DNA of 64,000 bases from JAGQVA01 sp033764335 (GTDB lineage Bacteria; Bacteroidota; Bacteroidia; J057). The stretch is taken from contig JANRJC010000006.1 in NCBI GenBank assembly GCA_033764335.1, positions 1 through 64,000 of the forward strand, given 5' to 3'. Under the pieces are notes generated by a model. The model saw only the letters and a list, made by a program, of their open reading frames with translations, was not told where the DNA came from and searched no databases. Position 1 is the first letter of the stretch, and every line of letters starts with the position of its first letter. A program made the position numbers and the translations under genes. Shown here piece by piece: positions 35,379 through 45,071 of the stretch.

Positions 35379-35945
35379 ATGGAACAAAAGTTCACCTTAT
35401 CCATATTCACCGAAAATCAGATCGGTCTTCTTCACCGGATCACCACGATTTTCACCCGGCGACATATCAGTATCGTGAGCCTAACCACTTCGGAAACCGA
35501 GGTAAAAGGCATCTACCGATTTATCATCGTCATTAATTCCACCGAAAATGAAATCCATAAACTGCGCAAGCAACTGGACAAAATTGTCGGTGTGATTAAG
35601 GCTTTTGCGCTGACCGAAAGTGAAGTTGTACACCAGGAACTAGCTCTCTACAAAGTCTCTACGGCAAGTCTGGTAAACGGCACACTCGAAAAAATCATCC
35701 GAGATCACCATGCACGGGTACTTACGGTCGAGCCGGAATACATGATGATTGAAACCACCGGACACCCTTATGAAACCGAAAAGCTGCTTAAAGTACTGGA
35801 ACCTTTTGGGGTTCAGGGATTTTCCCGCTCCGGTACTATTGCAATTTCTCGTAAACCACTGAACCTGGTCGCCTACCTCGATGGCAGACTTAAAAAGGGC
35901 AGCCTTTACAATATTGAGCCTGAACCAGGCAAAGAAAAATTATAA
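35379..35945 (+). CDS. ilvN: Acetolactate synthase, small regulatory subunit
   Basis: A 188-residue regulatory subunit with an N-terminal ACT domain (LSIFTENQIGLLHRITTIFTRRHISIVSL in pieces, residues 5-33) and the C-terminal ALS_ss_C region (MIETTGHPYETEKLLKVLEPFGVQGFSRSG in pieces). In the family the ACT domain binds valine and mediates feedback inhibition. The length is slightly above the usual 160-180. The gene could equally be called ilvH. Confidence 0.94.
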   Translation: MEQKFTLSIFTENQIGLLHRITTIFTRRHISIVSLTTSETEVKGIYRFIIVINSTENEIHKLRKQLDKIVGVIKAFALTESEVVHQELALYKVSTASLVNGTLEKIIRDHHARVLTVEPEYMMIETTGHPYETEKLLKVLEPFGVQGFSRSGTIAISRKPLNLVAYLDGRLKKGSLYNIEPEPGKEKL

Positions 35946-35977
35946 TCATACCCAATTTTCACTAATCTTTCACCACA

Positions 35978-37024
35978 ATGGCAATTATTAATTTTGGAGG
36001 AACCAAAGAAACGGTTGTAACCCGTGAAGAATTTTCCCTGGACCAAGCCCGGGAAGTTTTAAAAAACGAAACCCTGGCGGCACTGGGTTATGGTGTGCAA
36101 GGTCCCGCTCAGGCATTAAACCTGCGAGACAATGGTTTTAACATTATCGTCGGACAGCGGAAAAACTCTTCCAGTTGGCAGAAAGCCATAGAAGATGGCT
36201 GGGTAGAAGGCAAAACCCTCTTTGACCTCGAAGAAGCCTGCGAACGCGGCACTATCCTGATGAATCTTCTTTCGGACGCCGGGCAAATCGCTACATGGCC
36301 GACCATTGAACAGCACCTGACTCCCGGCAAAGCACTGTACTTTTCCCACGGTTTTGGGCTTACTTTTCACGAAAAAACCGGTATCATTCCTCCGGCAGGT
36401 GTGGACGTATTCCTCGTAGCGCCGAAAGGCTCCGGGACAAGTGTACGTCGCCTGTTTAAAGAAGGAAAAGGAATAAATGCCAGTTTTGCCATTCAACAAA
36501 ACGCCACCGGCAAGGCTCGTGACCGCGTCATCGCGCTCGGAATTGGGGTAGGTTCCGGATTTTTGTTTGAAACGACTTTCCAGAAAGAAGTATATAGCGA
36601 CCTTACCGGCGAAAGAGGCATCCTGATGGGCGCACTTGCCGGAGTAATGGAAGCTCAATATAATTTGTTGCGCAAACGCGGACATTCCCCTTCTGAAGCC
36701 TTTAACGAAACCGTAGAAGAACTTACCCAAAGCCTGATGCCACTGGTGGCCGAAAACGGTATGGACTGGATGTATGCCAATTGTTCTACCACTGCCCAAC
36801 GCGGTGCCCTGGACTGGAGACATAAATTTCGCGAGGCTGTAGCTCCCGTATTTGATGAACTCTACGAAAGTGTCGCCTCCGGCAACGAAGCCCAGATCAC
36901 CATCAACGCAAATCAAAAGGCTGACTACCGCTCCAAACTCTCCGAAGAGCTCCGCGAACTCCGTGAGTCGGAAATGTGGCAGGCAGGAGCTGCAGTGCGT
37001 AAGCTACGCCCGGAAAGAAGTTAA
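35978..37024 (+). CDS. ilvC: Ketol-acid reductoisomerase (NADP+)
   Basis: Isomerises and reduces acetolactate and acetohydroxybutyrate. At 348 residues it is a short class I enzyme. The nucleotide-binding loop is GYGVQGPAQALNLRDNG followed by VGQRKNS, and metal and substrate residues appear in SDLTGERGILMGALAGVMEAQ. The final 40 residues are charged. It is spaced 32 nt after ilvN and 20 nt before ilvA within the operon. Confidence 0.96.
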   Translation: MAIINFGGTKETVVTREEFSLDQAREVLKNETLAALGYGVQGPAQALNLRDNGFNIIVGQRKNSSSWQKAIEDGWVEGKTLFDLEEACERGTILMNLLSDAGQIATWPTIEQHLTPGKALYFSHGFGLTFHEKTGIIPPAGVDVFLVAPKGSGTSVRRLFKEGKGINASFAIQQNATGKARDRVIALGIGVGSGFLFETTFQKEVYSDLTGERGILMGALAGVMEAQYNLLRKRGHSPSEAFNETVEELTQSLMPLVAENGMDWMYANCSTTAQRGALDWRHKFREAVAPVFDELYESVASGNEAQITINANQKADYRSKLSEELRELRESEMWQAGAAVRKLRPERS

Positions 37025-37044
37025 TCCTTTAACCCAAACGCCTC

Positions 37045-38307
37045 ATGGTGTCACAATCCCTCCAAATGCTTCCGCTGGCAAGCATCATGCAAGCCAGCGG
37101 AAGACTGAAAGGGGTAGCTATGCATACCCCCTTGCTTGAAAATCCCTACCTCTCCGAGTTGTATGGCTGCCATATTTCGCTCAAAAGGGAAGATTTGCAA
37201 GTCGTCCGCTCCTATAAACTCCGGGGTGCATTTAACCGTATGGCACAGATGAGCAAATCTGAGGAAGATCAGGGCATCGTTTGCGCCAGTGCAGGCAATC
37301 ACGCACAGGGGGTCGCTTACTCCTGTCACCGGCTCGGTATCAAAGGCAAAATCTATATGCCCGTTACCACTCCCCGTCAAAAAATCCAAAAAGTTCGATC
37401 TTTTGGAAAAAACTGGGTGGAAATCGTCCTCATGGGCGATACTTACGACGAAGCCCATCGGGCGGCAGCCCGAGATTGTGAGGAAAATGGGAAAACCTAT
37501 ATTCACCCCTTTGATGACCCGGAAGTGATGGCCGGACAGGGAACCGTCGGGCTGGAAATTCTTTCCGATACGCGCGAAAGCATAGATTATGTTTTTGTCC
37601 CGGTCGGCGGCGGCGGACTTGCCTCCGGACTGGGCAGTTATTTCAAACAAATCAGCCCCAAAACCCGCATCATCGGTGTAGAACCCGAGGGCGCGCCCGC
37701 GATGTACCGATCTCTTCAGGAAAATAAAGTCGTCTATCTGGAGGAAATTGACAAGTTTGTGGACGGAGCCGCTGTACAAAAAGTCGGGGAAAAAACTTTC
37801 GAAATCTGCCGCGATGTGCTCGATGATGTGGTACTCGTCCCCGAAGGGAAAGTCTGTGCTACAATCCTCAATCTTTACAACGAAGATGCCATCGTAGCCG
37901 AACCCGCGGGGGCACTTGCTATCGCCGCATTGGATCAATACAAGTCCCAAATCGAAGGCAAACGGGTAGTTTGTATCCTCAGCGGCGGAAATAATGACAT
38001 TATGCGAATGGAGGACATTAAAGAACGTGCTCTCCTGTACGAAGGACTCAAACACTATTTCCTCATTCGTTTTCCCCAAAGAGCCGGTGCATTAAAAGAG
38101 TTTCTAACCAATGTCCTGGGGCCGAACGATGACATTACCCATTTTGAATACACCAAAAAAAACAACCGCGAGACAGGCCCCGCACTGGTGGGCATCGAAC
38201 TGGTAGCCAGCAGCGATTTTGAAGGGCTGATCCAGCGAATGAAACAATACAAATTTAATTACCAACTGGTCAACGATAACCAAATGTTGTTTAATCTTTT
38301 AGTCTGA
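37045..38307 (+). CDS. ilvA: Threonine dehydratase (biosynthetic-type)
   Basis: Deaminates threonine to 2-oxobutyrate, the entry to isoleucine. At 420 residues the PLP lysine is in VRSYKLRGAFNRM (near residue 57). SAGNHAQGVA and PVGGGGLASG are standard, and the C-terminal 80 residues form one ACT-like regulatory domain (HYFLIRFPQRAGALKEFL). The single-ACT architecture resembles the shorter regulated form. It is placed directly before aspartate kinase, 2 nt apart, linking threonine supply and use. Confidence 0.95.
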   Translation: MVSQSLQMLPLASIMQASGRLKGVAMHTPLLENPYLSELYGCHISLKREDLQVVRSYKLRGAFNRMAQMSKSEEDQGIVCASAGNHAQGVAYSCHRLGIKGKIYMPVTTPRQKIQKVRSFGKNWVEIVLMGDTYDEAHRAAARDCEENGKTYIHPFDDPEVMAGQGTVGLEILSDTRESIDYVFVPVGGGGLASGLGSYFKQISPKTRIIGVEPEGAPAMYRSLQENKVVYLEEIDKFVDGAAVQKVGEKTFEICRDVLDDVVLVPEGKVCATILNLYNEDAIVAEPAGALAIAALDQYKSQIEGKRVVCILSGGNNDIMRMEDIKERALLYEGLKHYFLIRFPQRAGALKEFLTNVLGPNDDITHFEYTKKNNRETGPALVGIELVASSDFEGLIQRMKQYKFNYQLVNDNQMLFNLLV

Positions 38308-38309
38308 GT

Positions 38310-39566
38310 ATGAAAGTAATGAAGTTTGGAGGTGCCTCGGTAAAAAATGCCGATGCCATCCGCAATGTCGCCAATATTATTGTAAAATTTAGCAGCGATC
38401 CCTGCCTGATTGTCGTTTCAGCCATTGACAAAACCACCAATCATCTCGAAGACCTCGCCCATCTTGCCCGAGACGGAAAGCAGGAAGAAGCGCTGGAACA
38501 ATTCCGAAAAATCCGCCGCTTTCATGTCCATCTGATTCACGATCTTTTTGGCCAGGACGACATCCATCAAGTACAAGAAAAAGTACGAAAATTTCTGGAG
38601 GAAATCGAAAGAATCGTCAACGGAATCCTGCTCCTGGAAGAATTTCCGCCCCGTACCTACGACCGGATTGTGTCTTACGGGGAACTTATTTCCACCGTCA
38701 TTGTTGCGGAGTATATCCATTCCCTTGGACACGATGTGTTGTGGACGGATGCCCGGCTACTGGTCAAAACCGATGCCACCTACAAGCAGGCAGGGGTGAT
38801 CTGGACACTGACCGAAGAAAATATTCGCAGAGAAGTTCTGCCACAGATGAAACCCGGTAGAATTGTCATCACTCAGGGATTCATTGGCTCTACCACCAAT
38901 GGACGTACCACCACTCTCGGAAGAGAAGGTTCTGACTATACCGGTTCAATTTTTGCACATTGCCTCGGTGCAGAAAGCCTGACCGTATGGAAAGATGTGC
39001 CCGGTGTACTCAACGGCGATCCGCGCATTCGGGAAAATACTGTCAAAATTGATAATCTTTCCTACGAAGAAGCCGTGGAGATGACCTTTTACGGTGCGAG
39101 TGTCATTCACCCCAAGACGATCAAACCTATATTTAATAAGTCCATTCCCTTGCTAGTAAAATGTTTTCTCGACATTGAAGCACCGGGAACGACGATTTCG
39201 GCTAAAACCAATGACGACGTTATCACTTCCTACATTGTCAAAAAAGAGCAGGCATTTATCCGGATCAAACCCAAAGATTTTTCCTTTATGGAAGAAAGGT
39301 TGATGCAGGAAATTTTTGACCACCTCTATAAATCGGGAGTAAAAGTAAATCTGGTGCAAAATTCTGCGATTTCGCTGATGCTTTGTGTGGACAACAAACA
39401 GGAAGTAAGTTCCTTTGAGTCCCTGCTACTCGACAAATTTGATGTCGAAATAAAAAGCGATCTCAAACTCTACACCATGATCAACTTTTCGATCAAGGAT
39501 CTGAAAGAAACAGTGGATGCCGTAATGGTGCAGCAGCACGACAACAAGCTATTTGTAGTCAAATAA
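38310..39566 (+). CDS. Aspartate kinase
   Basis: Phosphorylates aspartate, the first committed step to threonine, lysine and methionine. At 418 residues it is monofunctional, with no homoserine dehydrogenase domain. The N-terminal KVMKFGGASVKNADAIRNV and TLGREGSDYTGSIFA are diagnostic, and two ACT-like segments follow near residues 300-418. It is co-transcribed with ilvA (2-nt gap), so the operon couples aspartate entry to isoleucine synthesis under the Ile/Val/Leu attenuators. No thrB, thrC or asd gene is present. The paralogue type (lysC or thrA-like) is undetermined. Confidence 0.94.
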   Translation: MKVMKFGGASVKNADAIRNVANIIVKFSSDPCLIVVSAIDKTTNHLEDLAHLARDGKQEEALEQFRKIRRFHVHLIHDLFGQDDIHQVQEKVRKFLEEIERIVNGILLLEEFPPRTYDRIVSYGELISTVIVAEYIHSLGHDVLWTDARLLVKTDATYKQAGVIWTLTEENIRREVLPQMKPGRIVITQGFIGSTTNGRTTTLGREGSDYTGSIFAHCLGAESLTVWKDVPGVLNGDPRIRENTVKIDNLSYEEAVEMTFYGASVIHPKTIKPIFNKSIPLLVKCFLDIEAPGTTISAKTNDDVITSYIVKKEQAFIRIKPKDFSFMEERLMQEIFDHLYKSGVKVNLVQNSAISLMLCVDNKQEVSSFESLLLDKFDVEIKSDLKLYTMINFSIKDLKETVDAVMVQQHDNKLFVVK

Positions 39567-39591
39567 TCTTACAAAAGGGGTGAAGGAGGCC

Positions 39592-40557
39592 TTAATGATT
39601 TTCTACAATTTTTTGTACTTCGGTTTCCTTCATCCCCGTATCACGAGCGATTTCGGCCACACTCAGCCCCAAGGCAAACAACCGCTTAATTAGGTTATTT
39701 TTGGCGCTGCGCTCTTGTTCGGATTGCTGTTTAGCTTCTTCTTCGCGTTGTTTGGCTTCTTCTTCGCGTTGTAGCGCCTCCTCCTCCCGCAGCAAGGCTG
39801 CGGCCAATAGTTCATCCTTTTTGTGCAACTCTGCCAAAACCTCGTCTTCGAGGTCCATCTCTTCTTCGATCTGTGGGTTTTGCAACGCCTTGTGCAACCG
39901 CCGAATCACCGGGTGGTAGGCTTCGGGATACGCCGCTTCATTAAGGGCGAGAATATGCCCTTTGAGGTCGGTCTGCGCCGACTGGTCAAAAATACTCAAT
40001 GTCTTTTCCAATATCGTCCTCCGGTTGCCCGTGAGGTGTTCCGCCTGAATCACCGTTGCATCGTGGGTCAGCGCCTCAATAAAAGGATGTTTTTCGACGA
40101 TATTCCCCTGCGTCGCCGCGTCGCTATAACTCCGAATCACTCGGATCACCGGGATTTTTTCATCCGTAAACGACTCCGCCAAAATATAGACCGGATAGAT
40201 CGGCAACGCCTCGCCGTTTTTCCCCACGTTCTGCGGGTTTTGGTATTGTTTCCCGAGATAATTGCGGAAACGCATGATCTGATGGTAAAACTTCGCCTTT
40301 TGCAACTCAATCAAAATCACCCGTTCCCGACCGTCAGCCTGTTTTACCCGGGCATTAAAGTCCATGCGCGTCACCGTAATCCCCGATTCTCCCCCGATTT
40401 TTTTGCTAAACTCCGTCGGACTCAGCACCAATTCGAGCACTTCCTCCCCCAACACCGCCGACAAAAACAGCCGCGCCACACGGTTATCTTCCATCATATA
40501 GCGGAAAACCACGTCATAGAGCGGATTGGCGATATGGGTCAAACCTTTGTTTGGCAT
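39592..40557 (-). CDS. Rpn/PD-(D/E)XK nuclease family transposase-like protein
   Basis: A 321-residue protein. The start MPNKGLTHIANPLYDVVFRY at 40557 fits the family; 54 further in-frame codons upstream have no family resemblance. The nuclease core has NPLYDVVFRYMMED, FNARVKQADGRERVILIELQKAKFY (the D...ExQ form of the nuclease motif) and a C-terminal Glu/Gln/Arg-rich coiled coil with repeated REEEAKQ units, then LSVAEIARDTGM, a helix-turn-helix-like tail. These proteins are widespread, multicopy and associated with recombination or mobile DNA. It converges on the ilv operon. Confidence 0.85.
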   Translation of the reverse strand: MPNKGLTHIANPLYDVVFRYMMEDNRVARLFLSAVLGEEVLELVLSPTEFSKKIGGESGITVTRMDFNARVKQADGRERVILIELQKAKFYHQIMRFRNYLGKQYQNPQNVGKNGEALPIYPVYILAESFTDEKIPVIRVIRSYSDAATQGNIVEKHPFIEALTHDATVIQAEHLTGNRRTILEKTLSIFDQSAQTDLKGHILALNEAAYPEAYHPVIRRLHKALQNPQIEEEMDLEDEVLAELHKKDELLAAALLREEEALQREEEAKQREEEAKQQSEQERSAKNNLIKRLFALGLSVAEIARDTGMKETEVQKIVENH

Positions 40558-40642
40558 ACAGCAAATATACGAGATTATTTGCAAAACCCATTGCCCCTCT
40601 GTCCGGGATTCCGTTTCTTTGCCTCGTATTAAATGATTCACT

Positions 40643-41617
40643 ATGCAATATCGCCGACTCGGAAAATCAGGTTTACAGGTAAGTGTTTTGTCCTTCGGTT
40701 CGTGGCTCACTTTTGCCAAACAAATCGAAGACGGAACCGCCGAACTTTGTATGAAAACCGCCTACGACGGCGGGATTAATTTTTTTGACAATGCCGAAAT
40801 CTACTCCCGAGGAAAGTCCGAGGAGGTCATGGGCAATATCCTCAAAAAAATGGGCTGGAACCGCGATACCTTCGTGGTTTCGAGCAAAGTTTTTTGGGGA
40901 GGACGCCTGCCCAATCAAAAGGGTCTGAGCCGAAAACACGTCATTGAAGCCTGCCACAACGCCCTACGCAGGCTTCAGGTGGATTATCTGGATCTGTTTT
41001 TCTGCCACCGACCCGACTACGATACACCCGTCGAAGAGACCGTCTGGGCAATGAATACCCTCATCCAACAGGGGAAAGTACTCTATTGGGGAACCTCCGA
41101 ATGGCCCGCCGACCGCATCATGGAGGCACATCTTTGTGCCCGGCAAAACCACCTCATTCCCCCTACGATGGAACAGCCGGAGTACCACATGTTTCACCGC
41201 CAGAAAGTAGAACTCGACTACCTCAGCCTCTACGAAAAAGGACTGGGTACCACCATCTGGTCACCACTCGCCTCCGGTCTGCTCACCGGCAAATACAACG
41301 ACAGCGTGCCTGAAGGCACGCGCTTCGATATCCAGGGACTGGACTGGCTGAAAACGGAGGTTTTTAAGGAGGGGAGACTGGAAAAAGTAAGAGAACTGAC
41401 CACCCTCGCCGGAGAATACGGCATGTCCATGACTCACATGGCCCTCGCCTGGTGTGCCAAAAATCCAAATGTGAGTTCGGTCATCCTCGGGGCCTCCAAA
41501 GTATCTCAACTCGAAGACAACCTGAAATCGCTGGATGCCCTGCCCAAACTCACCGATGAAGTCCTCGAAAAAATCGAAACCATTCTCCAGAACAAACCCG
41601 TAAGAGAAATACACTGA
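40643..41617 (+). CDS. Aldo/keto reductase
   Basis: A 324-residue NADPH-dependent reductase of the Kv-beta/YghZ-like branch. Catalytic residues are visible in INFFDNAEIYSRGKSEE (Asp, Tyr), VSSKVFW (Lys) and LFFCHRPD (His). NADPH contacts are in SSVILGASKVSQLEDNL. The physiological carbonyl substrate is unknown. Its TGA overlaps the ATG of the following TSUP gene by one base, so the two are coupled. Confidence 0.93.
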   Translation: MQYRRLGKSGLQVSVLSFGSWLTFAKQIEDGTAELCMKTAYDGGINFFDNAEIYSRGKSEEVMGNILKKMGWNRDTFVVSSKVFWGGRLPNQKGLSRKHVIEACHNALRRLQVDYLDLFFCHRPDYDTPVEETVWAMNTLIQQGKVLYWGTSEWPADRIMEAHLCARQNHLIPPTMEQPEYHMFHRQKVELDYLSLYEKGLGTTIWSPLASGLLTGKYNDSVPEGTRFDIQGLDWLKTEVFKEGRLEKVRELTTLAGEYGMSMTHMALAWCAKNPNVSSVILGASKVSQLEDNLKSLDALPKLTDEVLEKIETILQNKPVREIH

Positions 41618-42399
41618 TGGGAGATCTGACAACGGTAGATCTCGATCTCATGCAATGGGTATTATTTGCGGTTGCGGGTATTATTACCGGTGTGATTAAT
41701 ACCTTGGCAGGCAGTGGTTCGCTGATTACGCTCCCGCTATTTATTTTCCTTTGCGGTTTATCTGCGCCTGTGGCCAATGGCACTAACCGGATCGGTGCGC
41801 TGATTCAGAATGTAGTGGGGGTTTATTCGCTCCGCAAAACCGGGCAACTGGAAATGAAAGGCTCGGTATGGCTGTTGGTGCCAATTGTGATTGGCGGCAT
41901 TGCAGGGGCATTGGTGGCGACCGACCTCAACGAGGAGGCGATGAATTATACATTGGGCGGGCTGATGGTTTTTATGCTGTTTGTATTATTGCTCGACACC
42001 AAACGGTGGATACGGGAGTCCGCCGTAGATGAAAAACGAAATAAACGTCCGGTAACCTTGCTGATATTTTTGGCAATAGGTTTTTACGGCGGGTTTATAC
42101 AGGCGGGAGTGGGCATATTTTTATTGGCCGCACTCGTACTTTCGGCGCATTACAGCCTGGTAGCCGCCAATGGGATCAAACTGTTAGTGGTAGGGCTGAT
42201 AAACATCCCCTCCCTGATTATTTTTCTTTACTACGATCAGGTACACATTGTATTCGGCCTATTGATGGCACTTTTTCAGGCCATTGGCGCCGTAATCGGT
42301 GTAAAAGTCATCGCCAAAATCCCCAACGCCAATGTATGGATTTATCGGCTACTGATTGTGATCGTGGTTATTTCGGCGGTGAAATTTTTTGTGGGGTGA
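41617..42399 (+). CDS. TSUP (TauE/SafE) family permease
   Basis: A 260-residue protein with about eight membrane helices, the two-half TSUP architecture: GVINTLAGSGSLITLPLFIF in the first half and GGFIQAGVGIFLLAALVL in the second. Such proteins are proposed exporters of sulfite or sulfonates and related anions. The substrate is not deducible. The start at 41617 overlaps the aldo/keto reductase stop; a later ATG at 41650 is also plausible. Confidence 0.88.
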   Translation: MGDLTTVDLDLMQWVLFAVAGIITGVINTLAGSGSLITLPLFIFLCGLSAPVANGTNRIGALIQNVVGVYSLRKTGQLEMKGSVWLLVPIVIGGIAGALVATDLNEEAMNYTLGGLMVFMLFVLLLDTKRWIRESAVDEKRNKRPVTLLIFLAIGFYGGFIQAGVGIFLLAALVLSAHYSLVAANGIKLLVVGLINIPSLIIFLYYDQVHIVFGLLMALFQAIGAVIGVKVIAKIPNANVWIYRLLIVIVVISAVKFFVG

Positions 42400-42487
42400 A
42401 AAATATTTTCATTAGCAGCCTCCCCCCCATTAACCTTTCCTTAACTCTTTTAAACAATCGTTAACCCTTTTTTGGCAATTACCCGGC

Positions 42488-42495
42488 TATGTTTG
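42488..42495 (+). promoter_or_regulatory. -7 element of the second TonB receptor
   Basis: TATGTTTG fits TAnnTTTG and lies 27 nt before the receptor ATG. No well-spaced TTTG element was found; upstream three TTAAC units (from 42431, 42441 and 42461) form an irregular direct repeat that may bind a regulator. Confidence 0.5.
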
Positions 42496-42521
42496 TTTCT
42501 TTGAATGTTTACTTTTATTCA

Positions 42522-44705
42522 ATGAGACACTTATACCTGATAACCGCCTGTAGTTTTTTTTTCGTTTCTGCTGCATTCGCCCAAACAAACCCCGAACCCT
42601 CGAAAACCATTACGCTTGACTCGGTGGTCGTGGAAGGTGTGAGCCTGTTGCCGGATATTTCACGGCTGGAACCGGTTCAGAATACTTTTATCTTTTCCGG
42701 TAAAAAAAATGAAGTGGTGAACCTCCTCCGCAAAGATGTCGCACTAACCGAAAAATACGGACGCCAGATTTTTTCCAAAATCCCCGGGGTGTTTGTTTAT
42801 GATATGGATGGCACGGGCAACCAGATTAATATCTCCACTCGTGGCCTGGATCCACACCGGGGCTGGGAGTTTAACATCCGCAAAGATGGGGTCATCACCA
42901 ATACCGATATGTACGGTTATCCCGCCAGTCATTACAATATACCGATGGAAGCGGTGTCTCAAATCGAATTGGTCCGAGGCACAGGCTCACTTCAATACGG
43001 GGCACAGTTTGGCGGAATGCTCAATTACATCAGCAAAAAACCCTCTGCGCAGAAAATGGCTTTTGAATCCATTAATACCATCGGTTCTTATGGACTGGTG
43101 AGCACCTACAACTCGGTGTCGGGAACCCTGAAAAAATTCAGCTACTACGTCTGGGTAAACAAAAAAAGTAGTGAAGGTTATCGCCAAAACAGCCAGTCCC
43201 AATATGAAGCCGCAAACGTTTCGCTATTTTACAATCCCTCCAAAAATCTTCAGCTAAAACTCGAATGGACACACTCCGACTACCTCATCCGTCTGGCAGG
43301 GCCATTGACCGACAGTATGTTTTACGCCGATCCCCAATCCTCCACCCGTTCCCGCAATTATTACAACCCCCATATTCACATTCCTTCTTTTGTGATGGAC
43401 TGGAAAATAACCCCTTCCACCGAAATAAAATTTACCACTTCGGCGGTTTTAGGCGCGAGAAATAGTGTCATGTTTGACAAACCCGCAACCATACCCGATT
43501 CCTTTGTAACGGCCACCCAACAGTACAATCACCGGCAGGTGGACATTGACAATTACCGGAGCCTTACCAGCGAACTTCGGCTGTTGCAGACCTATAAATT
43601 TATCGGAAAACAGCATGCCCTCGCCGCCGGAATTCAATATATGAACAACGATCTGCACCGACGGCAGCAGGGGAAAGGCACGACGGGAAGCGATTATGAT
43701 CTGAGTTTGGCCGCGCCCGGCTGGGGCAGAGATTTGCATTTTAAAACTTCCAACTTTGCCTTTTTTGCCGAAAATCGCTGGGTGTTGGGAAAAGGATTTT
43801 CACTTAATACCGGGCTTCGGGCCGAGATGGGCGAAAGCAATATGTCGGGAACAACCGTTTATTATCCCGAAAGAGATTTGCCTCATACCATTCGCCACGT
43901 TTTTCCGCTTTGGGGTATCAATGCAGAATACGCAGTAAATAGCCAACTCAATTTTTACGCAGGAGCATCGCAGGCTTATCGTCCGGTGATTTTCAAGGAT
44001 ATTATTCCGGCTTCAATTTATGAATACACCGACAGAAATCTGAAAGATGCCTTCGGCTATAATATGGAAGCAGGTTTCCGGGGTTCATGGAAGTTTTTTT
44101 CCTGGGATATTACCGCTTTCCGCCTGTTGTATAATCAACGGATCGGCACCCTGGCAGAAACAGACTCCGCCGGAAACCTCACCCTTTTCCGCACCAATAT
44201 CGGCGACTCCGAAACGCATGGCCTAGAAATTTTTGTACAGGGAGTTTTTCCGCTTAATAGCAAAACCCGCCTGACGGTTTTTACTTCCACCGCTTGGATG
44301 AACGCCCGTTACAAAAACGCGACGATCCGCACAGGGAATCAAAATGTATCCATAGACGGCCATAAAGTGGAAAGCGTGCCGGCGTGGATTTCGCGAAATG
44401 GATTAACCTTTGAATATGGCCTTTTCAGTATGACTGCCTTACATAGTTATACCGCACAAAGTTTTTCCGACGCGATTAATACCGTTACTCCCTCGGCAAG
44501 TGGGGCAACCGGAATCGTGCCTGCCTATCATTTGCTGGATATGAACCTTTCATGGACATTGAGCCGAAATATCAGTCTTAAACTTAACGGGAACAATATT
44601 TTCAACCAATACTATTTCACAAAACGTCCCCAGTTTTATCCCGGACCGGGTATATGGTCTTCGGATGGAAGGACATTCTCGGCAACCGTCGTGATCAAGA
44701 TATGA
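42522..44705 (+). CDS. TonB-dependent receptor (FecA-like)
   Basis: A 727-residue outer-membrane receptor with signal peptide (FVSAAFAQ), a short N-terminal stretch without a carboxypeptidase-like domain, plug motifs GRQIFSKIPGVFVYDMDGTG and ISTRGLDPHRGWEFNIRKDG, and EAVSQIELVRGTGSLQYG. The barrel closes with FSATVVIKI. The plug resembles the ferric-citrate/siderophore group, so iron chelate uptake is the best guess. The ATG at 42522 was chosen because the signal peptide starts there and the earlier in-frame ATG lies inside the -7 element. Confidence 0.9.
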   Translation: MRHLYLITACSFFFVSAAFAQTNPEPSKTITLDSVVVEGVSLLPDISRLEPVQNTFIFSGKKNEVVNLLRKDVALTEKYGRQIFSKIPGVFVYDMDGTGNQINISTRGLDPHRGWEFNIRKDGVITNTDMYGYPASHYNIPMEAVSQIELVRGTGSLQYGAQFGGMLNYISKKPSAQKMAFESINTIGSYGLVSTYNSVSGTLKKFSYYVWVNKKSSEGYRQNSQSQYEAANVSLFYNPSKNLQLKLEWTHSDYLIRLAGPLTDSMFYADPQSSTRSRNYYNPHIHIPSFVMDWKITPSTEIKFTTSAVLGARNSVMFDKPATIPDSFVTATQQYNHRQVDIDNYRSLTSELRLLQTYKFIGKQHALAAGIQYMNNDLHRRQQGKGTTGSDYDLSLAAPGWGRDLHFKTSNFAFFAENRWVLGKGFSLNTGLRAEMGESNMSGTTVYYPERDLPHTIRHVFPLWGINAEYAVNSQLNFYAGASQAYRPVIFKDIIPASIYEYTDRNLKDAFGYNMEAGFRGSWKFFSWDITAFRLLYNQRIGTLAETDSAGNLTLFRTNIGDSETHGLEIFVQGVFPLNSKTRLTVFTSTAWMNARYKNATIRTGNQNVSIDGHKVESVPAWISRNGLTFEYGLFSMTALHSYTAQSFSDAINTVTPSASGATGIVPAYHLLDMNLSWTLSRNISLKLNGNNIFNQYYFTKRPQFYPGPGIWSSDGRTFSATVVIKI

Positions 44706-44735
44706 AAAAAAAGGAATAAAATAACTTCTCTTTCC

Positions 44736-45071
44736 TTAAGCAGTGGCATAACCTGTGAATTTGCGTTTATAAGGTGCATGAAATGCAAGTACGATATCTT
44801 CTTTGGGAACCCCTCGGTCGAGAAATTCTTTCGTAACCCCTTCTTCTACACCATCCCGCTGTATCCATATTTTTCCATCTTTAAGGTCAATATGCAGCAG
44901 ACAAGCATGAATACGTTTTAATCCATCCCAACCTACACGCATAAGGTAATAATGACCCATATCGTCATCAAATAAGAGTTGAGTTTCGAACTCCTCCAAC
45001 TTGCGACTATAGGTTGCATGTCCCCGCATAATTTCCTTGACATAATCCCGATATTTTACCAGCTTATCCAT
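44736..45071 (-). CDS. xisI: XisI-like element-excision controlling factor
   Basis: A 111-residue protein of the XisI family, first known from control of fdxN-element excision in cyanobacteria but now found widely without that element. The start MDKLVKYRDYVKEIM, the central DDMGHYYLMRVGWDGLKRIH and the C-terminal GVPKEDIVLAFHAPYKRKFTGYA are typical. It is intact, unlike its xisH partner immediately upstream, with which it overlaps by 16 nt. Confidence 0.9.
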   Translation of the reverse strand: MDKLVKYRDYVKEIMRGHATYSRKLEEFETQLLFDDDMGHYYLMRVGWDGLKRIHACLLHIDLKDGKIWIQRDGVEEGVTKEFLDRGVPKEDIVLAFHAPYKRKFTGYATA

